Source: an uncultured Corynebacterium sp. (GTDB taxonomy: Bacteria > Actinomycetota > Actinomycetes > Mycobacteriales > Mycobacteriaceae). From it: a stretch of 8,282 nucleotides of DNA. The translations under genes and the position numbers were made by a program. The notes under the pieces are model-generated. The model worked only from the letters and a program-made list of their open reading frames with translations. It was not told where the DNA came from and did no database searches. The stretch covers positions 1 through 8,282 of the forward strand of contig NZ_CABTZR010000087.1 in NCBI RefSeq assembly GCF_902489365.1, given 5' to 3'. This document shows, in pieces, positions 1 to 4,351 of this stretch (the first letter of the stretch is position 1; each line of letters starts with the position of its first letter).

Positions 1-266
1 GACTTGTCGTAGTACGTGGCGTGGCGGTAGCTCTTGCCTTGCGGGGATTCGAAGAATCCGCCCTTGGAGTCGGGGTCGGAGGAGGCAATGGCCTCGCTGG
101 GCACAACCCAGACGGAGGTTCCCTCGTTGCGCCGGGTGTAAAGGTCACGGGCGTTGCGCAGGGCCATCGTGGCATCCGGTGCGTGGAGCGAGCCGGCGTG
201 GACGTGAGAAAGGCCGCGGGAGGAACGTACGAAGACCTCCCACATGGGCCAGTTAGAGCTAGACAT
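1..266 (-). CDS. paaB: PaaB, phenylacetyl-CoA 1,2-epoxidase subunit (3' end cut by window)
   Basis: Small non-catalytic subunit of the multicomponent oxygenase that epoxidises the ring of phenylacetyl-CoA; in the known enzyme PaaB bridges PaaA-PaaC heterodimers. The minus-strand frame reads 88 residues from an ATG at 264-266. It begins MSSSNWPMWEVFVR and continues with GLSHVHAGSLHAPDATMALR and NARDLYTRRNEG, then WVVPSEAI and a C-terminal YRHATYYDK. This is the PaaB pattern throughout (WPxxEVFVR, GLSHxHxGSLHA, YTRRxEG, YRHPTxY). E. coli PaaB is about 95 residues, so only a few C-terminal residues are missing. A good Shine-Dalgarno (AAGGAAGA on the minus strand, 271-278) sets the start. It lies 48 bp after the paaA stop, so it is the second gene of a paaAB(CDE) operon whose remaining genes should lie beyond position 1. 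Confidence 0.95.
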   Translation of the reverse strand, partial: MSSSNWPMWEVFVRSSRGLSHVHAGSLHAPDATMALRNARDLYTRRNEGTSVWVVPSEAIASSDPDSKGGFFESPQGKSYRHATYYDK

Positions 267-314
267 GGAATCTTCCTTAAAGTCTCGAAGCTGGTTGGGC
301 AGTGTGCTTAGGGG

Positions 315-1301
315 CTAAGCGATGAGCGAGGTATCAGCCGAGTGGTGCTTCTCGGCGTAGGCTGCGGCAGCCTCACGGACCCAGGCGCCATCGGCATGCG
401 CTTGACGACGTCGCTGCATCCTCTGCACGTTGCAGGGGCCTTCGCCCTTGATGACGGCCTTGAACTCGGACCAGTCGAGCTCGCCGAAGTCATAGTGGCC
501 GCGCTCTTCGTTCCACTTCAGGTCCGGGTCTTCGAAGTGCAGACCAAGGGCCTCGGCCTGCGGAACGATCATGTCCACGAAGCGCTGGCGCAGCTCGTCG
601 TTGGAGAAGCGCTTGATGTTCCATGCCATGGACTGCTTGGAGTTCGGGGAGTCATCATCTGGCGGGCCGAACATCTGCAGTGCTGGGCCGTAGAAACGGT
701 TGATAGCTTCCTGCGCCATCTGCTTCTGCTCTGGTGTTCCGTGGGACAGCTCGTAGAGGATCTCCCAACCTTGGCGCTGGTGGAAGGACTCTTCCTTACA
801 AATGCGCACCATGGCGCGGCCGTACGGAGCGTAGGAGGCGCGGCAGAGCGGAACCTGGTTGCAGATGGCAGCGCCATCCACCAGCCAGCCGATGGCTCCG
901 ATGTCGGCCCACGTGCGCGCCGGGTAGTTGAAGATGGAGGAGTACTTGGCGGTGCCGTCGAGCAGCTGCTGTACCAGCTCGTCGCGCGAGGTGCCCAAGG
1001 TCTCCGCAGCGGAGTAGAGGTAAAGGCCATGGCCAGCCTCATCCTGCACCTTAGCCATGAGGATGGCCTTGCGCTTGAGCGAAGGTGCGCGGGTGATCCA
1101 GTTGGCCTCCGGCTGCATACCGATGATCTCGGAGTGCGCGTGCTGGGAAATCTGACGCGTCAAGGTCTTGCGGTAGGCAGCTGGCATCCAGTCGGTGGGC
1201 TCGATGCGGGAGTCTTCGGCGATGAGCTCGTCGAAGCGCTGCTGTGCTTGTGCGTCATCCGCGGCCGGGACGGCGGCGAGTGTTTTCTCTGATGGGGTCA
1301 T
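315..1301 (-). CDS. paaA: PaaA, catalytic subunit of phenylacetyl-CoA 1,2-epoxidase
   Basis: Catalytic di-iron subunit of the ring-1,2-phenylacetyl-CoA epoxidase, 328 residues, cytoplasmic. It closely follows E. coli PaaA (309 residues) from IEPxDWMPxAYRKTL to the C-terminal WVREAA. All six expected carboxylate-bridged di-iron ligands are visible at a constant offset of 16 from E. coli: E58 (HAHSE), E88 and H91 (DEAGH), D142 (LVDGAA), E171 and H174 (KEESFH). The N-terminus is about 16 residues longer, an alanine-rich flexible stretch. No in-frame start lies upstream before the operator, and the next Met is residue 39, inside the conserved region, so the ATG at 1299-1301 is the natural start. 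Its Shine-Dalgarno GAGGGAA (1313-1319) sits 11 nt away and may be partly paired. Stop is TAG at 315-317. It heads the leftward operon with paaB, and the promoter with PaaR-like and GlxR-like sites lies directly upstream. Confidence 0.97.
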   Translation of the reverse strand: MTPSEKTLAAVPAADDAQAQQRFDELIAEDSRIEPTDWMPAAYRKTLTRQISQHAHSEIIGMQPEANWITRAPSLKRKAILMAKVQDEAGHGLYLYSAAETLGTSRDELVQQLLDGTAKYSSIFNYPARTWADIGAIGWLVDGAAICNQVPLCRASYAPYGRAMVRICKEESFHQRQGWEILYELSHGTPEQKQMAQEAINRFYGPALQMFGPPDDDSPNSKQSMAWNIKRFSNDELRQRFVDMIVPQAEALGLHFEDPDLKWNEERGHYDFGELDWSEFKAVIKGEGPCNVQRMQRRRQAHADGAWVREAAAAYAEKHHSADTSLIA

Positions 1302-1303
1302 GG

Positions 1304-1319
1304 GAGGAATCGTTCCCTC
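1304..1319 (-). promoter_or_regulatory. Possible hairpin enclosing the paaA ribosome binding site
   Basis: In paaA mRNA orientation the leader reads GAGGGAA-CGA-TTCCTC just before CCC-ATG. GAGG(G)AA can pair with TTCCTC with one bulged G, placing the Shine-Dalgarno in a 6-bp stem with a 3-nt loop. The pairing is seen in the sequence. A role in limiting paaA translation is inference, and a stem this short may be marginal. Confidence 0.35.
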
Positions 1320-1335
1320 TCTGCTCAGTGTCGGC

Positions 1336-1392
1336 TGTGTGATACTTACTGACTGGTTGGTCAGTATATGGCGCAGGTGTGAGCTATGTCAA
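1336..1392 (-). promoter_or_regulatory. paaA promoter
   Basis: On the minus strand TTGACA (1387-1392), an 18-nt spacer and TATACT (1363-1368) make a near-consensus sigma-A promoter, with the -35 inside the GlxR box and the -10 on the edge of the operator. A second -10 candidate is TAAGTA (1343-1348), which has the same sequence and operator position as the candidate -10 of paaK. The first gives a start near 1356 with GlxR overlapping -35; the second gives a start near 1336 with GlxR centred near -49. The sequence cannot decide between them. Confidence 0.55.
1344..1365 (-). promoter_or_regulatory. PaaR-like operator upstream of paaA
   Basis: A 22-bp imperfect palindrome, ACTTACTG-N6-TGGTCAGT. 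Nested in it is a perfect 7-bp inverted repeat, TACTGAC-N6-GTCAGTA (1347-1366). As I recall it, the PaaR motif reported for C. glutamicum is ACTNACCG-N6-CGGTNAGT, and this site fits it with few mismatches. It overlaps the candidate -10 elements of paaA, as expected for repression relieved by phenylacetyl-CoA. The symmetry is seen; binding by the adjacent TetR protein is inferred. Confidence 0.75.
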
Positions 1393-1393
1393 C
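1378..1393. promoter_or_regulatory. GlxR (CRP-like) box upstream of paaA
   Basis: TGTGAGCTATGTCAAC matches the corynebacterial GlxR/CRP consensus TGTGA-NNTANN-TCACA at the whole left arm, the central TA and TCA of the right arm, with two mismatches at the end. It lies 12 bp upstream of the PaaR-like operator relative to paaA. GlxR is a cAMP-dependent global regulator of carbon metabolism; control of paaA by it is inferred from position and from the second box before paaK. Confidence 0.6.
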
Positions 1394-1412
1394 CATGTTT
1401 GTGAGCTGCGCC

Positions 1413-1871
1413 CTACTTGGTGCGGTTCTGGGGCTTGGCGGGCAGCACGCGGAATGTGCCGCGGAATTCGGCGATGGGCTTTCCCTTGATGCTGAGGGTG
1501 ACGTCGACAACGCCATTGCGGCCCCAGGCTCGGCGGGTAATTCCAACTCCGTCAACGACGTCCCCGTCAAAGGCTGGGGCGATGTAGTGGATCGAGTTGT
1601 GGGCGGCTACGGCCAAATCACCACCGGAGTTGCAGGCGCCGGCGAAGATGGAATCGGCGAACATGTACAAATAGCCGCCTTGGGCCGTGCCGTGCCCATT
1701 GCACATTTCCGGGCGGATGGTGAAGTGGCCTTCACACCTGCCGAGGTCCAGCGCGGTAATTTTCGCGCCAATTTCCGCAGTAGCGCGGTCGTCATCGAAC
1801 ATGGCGCGCACGTGGGCGAACTCGGGGCCTTCGGCGACGCCGGGGGCAAGGATGGGGTGTTCGGTGCTCAT
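1413..1871 (-). CDS. paaI: PaaI, hotdog-fold acyl-CoA thioesterase of the phenylacetate pathway
   Basis: Thioesterase of 152 residues that hydrolyses (hydroxy)phenylacetyl-CoA and related thioesters, freeing CoA when the pathway stalls on dead-end products. The hotdog helix segment is clear: MCNGHGTAQGGYLYMFADSIF (residues 56-76) then ACNSGG, aligning with E. coli PaaI MLNGH..CHGGQLFSLADTAF and ACNSQG. The catalytic Asp is D73 (Asp61 in E. coli), and the Gly65-Gly66 turn that supplies the oxyanion contact is present. The usual His before that GG is Gln here (Q64, codon CAA). The start is fixed by AAGGAG (1880-1885) 8 nt before the ATG; stop is TAG at 1413-1415. It lies upstream of paaA in the same direction, but a 111-bp gap with a full promoter separates them, so paaA need not depend on readthrough from paaI. 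It is divergent from paaR. Confidence 0.9.
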   Translation of the reverse strand: MSTEHPILAPGVAEGPEFAHVRAMFDDDRATAEIGAKITALDLGRCEGHFTIRPEMCNGHGTAQGGYLYMFADSIFAGACNSGGDLAVAAHNSIHYIAPAFDGDVVDGVGITRRAWGRNGVVDVTLSIKGKPIAEFRGTFRVLPAKPQNRTK

Positions 1872-1902
1872 GGGAATATCTCCTTGGGAGGGCCTTCCGT
1901 AG

Positions 1903-1925
1903 TGCTACCGAGGGAGCAGGTAAAG
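1903..1925. promoter_or_regulatory. Weak PaaR-like dyad between paaI and paaR
   Basis: Carries TACC (1906-1909), 9 nt, GGTA (1919-1922), the same core and spacing as the stronger paaK operator (TACC 2796-2799, N9, GGTA 2809-2812). The outer arms do not match. It sits between the divergent paaI and paaR genes, so it could serve autoregulation of paaR and control of paaI. The match is short and could be chance. Confidence 0.35.
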
Positions 1926-1941
1926 GAGTGTGGTGGCTCAC

Positions 1942-1947
1942 TAGTCT
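1942..1947 (-). promoter_or_regulatory. Possible -10 element of paaI
   Basis: On the minus strand TAGACT fits the corynebacterial TANANT -10 pattern, with a start predicted near 1935 and the weak PaaR-like dyad just downstream. No good -35 is seen, which is common in this group. The plus strand of the same bases (TAGTCT) could also serve paaR. Confidence 0.3.
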
Positions 1948-1973
1948 AACGGCGTCCAGGGCTCTCTGCTTGA

Positions 1974-2603
1974 ATGGACTGCGTGAAGAATGAGAAATCC
2001 GCTGTCCAGGGCGCGGCACGTGGCCGCCCCGGCTACTCCCGTGAAGATGTCATTCGTGCAGCTGTTCGCGCTTTTACCGCCCGCGGCTACGACGCTACGT
2101 CGATGGATAACGTGGCGAGTGAACTGGGGATTTCCAAGTCTGCGCTGTATCACCACATTTCCTCGAAGGAAGAGATTCTGGAACTCACGGTGGTGCAGGC
2201 GCTCAGCCGTTTGGAGGCGGTCGCGGAAGAGATGGCCGCAGCCGATGTGTCGGCGGGGGAGAGGGTGCGAGGGTTGTTGCGAGGCTCGATTGAGGTGCTG
2301 TGCTCCGACCCGAAGTCTGTCGCGCTCTTGCTCCGTTTGCGTGGAAACTCCGAGGTGGAGCGGAGCGCGTTGGAGCGCCGCCGTATGCTGACGCGTTCCG
2401 TGGTTCCGCTGGTGGAGGAGGCTCAGCAGGAGGGGGCTATCCGCTCCGACATTGAGGCTCCGCTGTTGACCCGCATGATTTTCGGAATGATCAACTCCAC
2501 GTCCGATTGGTATGAGCCGGAGGGGCGGCTTGACGCCGAGGAGCTGGCCAGCACCTTTGAGCGTGTTGTTTTTGGCGGCCTAGCTCCGCAAGCGATGGGC
2601 TAG
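1974..2603 (+). CDS. paaR: TetR-family regulator, probable phenylacetate repressor PaaR
   Basis: A 209-residue TetR-type repressor. Residues 20-69 form the DNA-binding domain: GYSREDVIRAAVRAFTARGY, then the helix-turn-helix ATSMDNVASELGISKSALYHH and SSKEEIL, with the typical recognition helix KSALYHH. The rest is a helical ligand-binding domain with no motif that names the ligand. Position between paaI and paaK, and TetR-like dyads in front of paaA and paaK, point to PaaR, which in Corynebacterium represses paa genes and in known systems responds to phenylacetyl-CoA. This differs from E. coli PaaX, a GntR-like protein. The start is uncertain: the ATG at 1974 has no clear Shine-Dalgarno, and a GTG at 1983 is an alternative; both precede the conserved domain. 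The gene may be weakly translated, as suits a repressor. Other TetR ligands cannot be excluded. Confidence 0.85.
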   Translation: MDCVKNEKSAVQGAARGRPGYSREDVIRAAVRAFTARGYDATSMDNVASELGISKSALYHHISSKEEILELTVVQALSRLEAVAEEMAAADVSAGERVRGLLRGSIEVLCSDPKSVALLLRLRGNSEVERSALERRRMLTRSVVPLVEEAQQEGAIRSDIEAPLLTRMIFGMINSTSDWYEPEGRLDAEELASTFERVVFGGLAPQAMG

Positions 2604-2635
2604 TCGCAATGGGCGAGTAGTTGATCGGCTAGTCG
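2594..2635 (+). repeat. Three imperfect 13-bp tandem repeats over the paaR stop
   Basis: GATGGGCTAGTCG (2594-2606), AATGGGCGAGTAG (2608-2620) and GATCGGCTAGTCG (2623-2635) repeat with a period of 14-15 bp. The first holds the TAG stop of paaR, and each unit carries a TAG. It looks like local slippage or duplication at the 3' end of the gene. No function is evident. Confidence 0.55.
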
Positions 2636-2637
2636 GA

Positions 2638-2657
2638 GGCGAGCGTTTCGCTCCGCC
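2638..2657 (+). terminator. Hairpin after paaR, possible terminator
   Basis: GGC-GAGCG, loop TTT, CGCTC-(C)-GCC forms an 8-bp GC-rich stem with one bulge, 35 bp after the paaR stop. There is no T-run directly after it; the nearest T-rich stretch (TTCTTTT) is about 34 bp on. Intrinsic termination is therefore possible but not convincing. Confidence 0.35.
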
Positions 2658-2747
2658 GTTGGGGCTCCATATGGGGGTGGGGGCTTCTTTTGGCTGTGAA
2701 ACCGCCGTGGCCTGCGATGATGTGTTGCGCTTCAAAAACTTAGCCTA

Positions 2748-2770
2748 ATTGTGTTGTCTATCACCACAAT
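2748..2770. promoter_or_regulatory. Unassigned dyad upstream of the paaK GlxR box
   Basis: ATTGTGTTG, 5 nt, CACCACAAT: arms of 9 bp with a single mismatch, the outer 6 bp perfect. It contains TGTG and CACA, but 11 nt apart rather than the 8 of a CRP-type site, so it is not a normal GlxR box. Its size and symmetry suit an operator for another dimeric regulator. The regulator is unknown. Confidence 0.45.
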
Positions 2771-2774
2771 GACC

Positions 2775-2790
2775 TGTAGTGTACGTCACA
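2775..2790. promoter_or_regulatory. GlxR (CRP-like) box upstream of paaK
   Basis: TGTAGTGTACGTCACA matches TGTGA-NNTANN-TCACA with a perfect right arm, the central TA and two mismatches in the left arm. It ends 2 bp before the PaaR-like operator. With the -10 candidate at 2811-2816 its centre falls near -41, the classic class II activator position for CRP-type proteins. Confidence 0.65.
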
Positions 2791-2792
2791 AG

Positions 2793-2815
2793 ACTTACCC
2801 AACCGAACGGTAAGT
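2793..2815 (+). promoter_or_regulatory. PaaR-like operator and core promoter of paaK
   Basis: ACTTACC, 9 nt, GGTAAGT: a dyad with perfect 7-bp arms, one base longer overall than the paaA site. The right arm overlaps TAAGTA (2811-2816), the most likely -10, giving a start near 2823. A bound repressor would cover the core promoter while GlxR sits just upstream. The symmetry is direct observation; regulator identity rests on similarity to the paaA site and on the adjacent TetR gene. Confidence 0.75.
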
Positions 2816-2865
2816 AATTAGCGTACTTTTGTGCGTTGTCCCAGCTAACCAACTTCTTGCAGCAC

Positions 2866-2909
2866 TTTCGAGGGAGCTTAAAGGGTGTGGAATTTCCCTC
2901 TCCTCGAAA
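2866..2909 (+). promoter_or_regulatory. Stem-loop in the paaK leader just before the ribosome binding site
   Basis: TTTCGAGG (2866-2873) is perfectly complementary to CCTCGAAA (2902-2909), and an inner AGGG (2882-2885) can pair with CCCT (2896-2899). The outer stem ends one base before the paaK Shine-Dalgarno GAAAGG (2911-2916), leaving it exposed. It could stabilise the message or tune initiation. It matches no riboswitch I recognise. Confidence 0.5.
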
Positions 2910-2924
2910 TGAAAGGCAAATGAC

Positions 2925-4235
2925 GTGACCGCAACGTTTGACATCTTCTCTGACCACCACGGCCCGCAGATGGGCATTGAGTACGCTTCTCGCGATGAGA
3001 TCATCGCGCTGCAGACCGCGCGCGCGAAGAACGAGCTTCGCCACGCGTACTACAACGTCCCGCACTACCGCCGCGCGTTTGATGAGAAGGGCGTTCACCC
3101 GGATGACTTCAAGGAACTCTCGGACTTTGCGTTGTTCCCGTTCACCGACAAGGAAACCCTTCGTGCGGAGTACCCCTTCGGAATGTTTGCCGTAGGCCAG
3201 AACCAAATCTCCCGCATCCACGCTTCTTCCGGCACCACGGGTCGCCCGACCGTCGTGGGATACACCGAGAATGACGTGCGTATTTGGGCCGAGCTCGTCG
3301 CCCGTTCGCTGCGAGCAGGCGGCCTGCGCAAGAGCGATAAGGTTCAGATTACGTTCGGCTATGGCCTCTTTACCGGCGGCCTGGGTGCCCACTATGGTGT
3401 CGAGGCCCTAGGAGCCACGGCGATTCCGACCTCCGGTGGTCAGACGGAGCGCCAGATCCAGATCATGCAGGACTTCCAGCCGGACGCAATCCTGGGTACA
3501 CCGTCCTACGTACTCAACCTCCTTGACCGCATGCGCAAGGAAGGCCTGGATCCGCGCGAATCCTCCCTGCGCGCCGGCGTTTTTGGCGCCGAGCCGTGGA
3601 GCGAGGGAATGCGACGCGAACTCGAAGAAGGCTTCGGTATTACGGCCACCGATATCTACGGCCTCTCCGAGGTGATGGGCCCTGGCGTGGCTCAGGAGTG
3701 CGTGGAGACCAAGGACGGTCTGACCGTCTGGGAGGACCACTTCTATCCAGAGATCATCGATCCGGAGACCATGCAGCCGGTTCCCGACGGCGAGTATGGC
3801 GAGTTGGTCATCTCCTCCCTCACCAAGGAGGCCTTCCCGATCATCCGCTACCGCACCCACGACATCACCCGCCTGCTCCCGGGCACCGCGCGTTCGATGC
3901 GTCGCATCGACCGTATCTCCGCTCGTAACGATGACATGATCATCCTGCGCGGCGTGAACTGCTTCCCTTCGCAGTTCGAGGAGATTATTACCGAGGACCG
4001 CCTGCTTCGCCCGCGCTACCAGTGCGTGCTGAGCAAGCGTGGCCGCATGGACCACCTCACCTTGGTGGTTGAGCACTCCTCGGAGGCTACTCCTGATCAG
4101 ATCGATGCCTCCGCCGCGTGGCTGAAGAAACAGATCAAGGAGCGCATCGGCGTCACCGTTGGCGTCGAGATCACTGACCACGTCGATTGCGGTGAGGGCA
4201 AGGCCAAGAGGATCGTCGACAACCGCGATCAGTAA
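2925..4235 (+). CDS. paaK: PaaK, phenylacetate-CoA ligase
   Basis: ATP-dependent, AMP-forming ligase that converts phenylacetate and CoA to phenylacetyl-CoA, the first committed step and the source of the pathway inducer. 436 residues, the usual length. It follows E. coli PaaK closely: the P-loop-like SSGTTGRPTV (101-110), FGYGLFTGGLGAHYG (144-158), GVFGAEPW (218-225), DIYGLSEVMGPGVA (243-256), YRTHD (309-313) with the conserved ATP-ribose Asp, the hinge region RRIDRISARNDDMII (326-340), GVNCFPSQ (343-350), and the C-terminal EGKAKR holding the catalytic lysine region. The start is GTG at 2925, supported by GAAAGG 8 nt upstream; the nearby ATGs at 2909 and 2920 are out of frame and run into stops. 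It is controlled by the GlxR-like box and PaaR-like operator upstream. The MFS gene follows after 116 bp in the same direction. Confidence 0.97.
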   Translation: MTATFDIFSDHHGPQMGIEYASRDEIIALQTARAKNELRHAYYNVPHYRRAFDEKGVHPDDFKELSDFALFPFTDKETLRAEYPFGMFAVGQNQISRIHASSGTTGRPTVVGYTENDVRIWAELVARSLRAGGLRKSDKVQITFGYGLFTGGLGAHYGVEALGATAIPTSGGQTERQIQIMQDFQPDAILGTPSYVLNLLDRMRKEGLDPRESSLRAGVFGAEPWSEGMRRELEEGFGITATDIYGLSEVMGPGVAQECVETKDGLTVWEDHFYPEIIDPETMQPVPDGEYGELVISSLTKEAFPIIRYRTHDITRLLPGTARSMRRIDRISARNDDMIILRGVNCFPSQFEEIITEDRLLRPRYQCVLSKRGRMDHLTLVVEHSSEATPDQIDASAAWLKKQIKERIGVTVGVEITDHVDCGEGKAKRIVDNRDQ

Positions 4236-4351
4236 AACGCTGCCGCGTTCTCGGCTTCTTTGGCACGCCCCGCCTCACCATTGTCCCTTTCGTTCACTGG
4301 CTTTAACTGTATCCACCGTGCTTCTGCACCCATAGAGAAAAGACTCCCACT

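Larger units (their letters stand above)
2604..2924 (+). other. paaR-paaK intergenic region
   Basis: A 321-bp stretch with no supported gene. In order it holds the end of the short tandem repeat, the GC-rich hairpin, a G-rich patch around 2668-2690, the unassigned dyad at 2748-2770, the GlxR-like box, the PaaR-like operator with a probable -10, and a stem-loop leader ending at the paaK ribosome binding site. Its right half is the paaK control region; its left half is the paaR 3' end. Confidence 0.7.

Noticed and set aside
21..311. Plus-strand frame of 96 codons at the left edge
   Set aside because: It overlaps paaB completely, and the paaB translation on the minus strand matches its family along its whole length.
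342..1292. Long open frame of 316 codons on the plus strand opposite paaA
   Set aside because: It is the antisense shadow of a clearly conserved paaA gene in GC-rich DNA, with no recognisable domain and no credible ribosome binding site.
1929..1942. Possible GlxR box TGTGGTGGCTCAC between paaI and paaR
   Set aside because: The TGTG and CAC half-sites are two bases too close for a CRP-type site and the central TA is missing.
2909..2923. Four-codon mini-frame (ATGAAAGGCAAATGA) ending one base before the paaK GTG
   Set aside because: No ribosome binding site precedes it, and it contains the Shine-Dalgarno of paaK itself; most likely chance.
2745..3392. Minus-strand frame of 215 codons opposite the start of paaK
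   Set aside because: It overlaps the paaK promoter and coding region and shows no recognisable family motif.
4236..4249. Small hairpin AACGC-TGCC-GCGTT just after the paaK stop as a terminator
   Set aside because: Only a 5-bp stem with two A-T pairs at the base and no following T-run; too weak to call.
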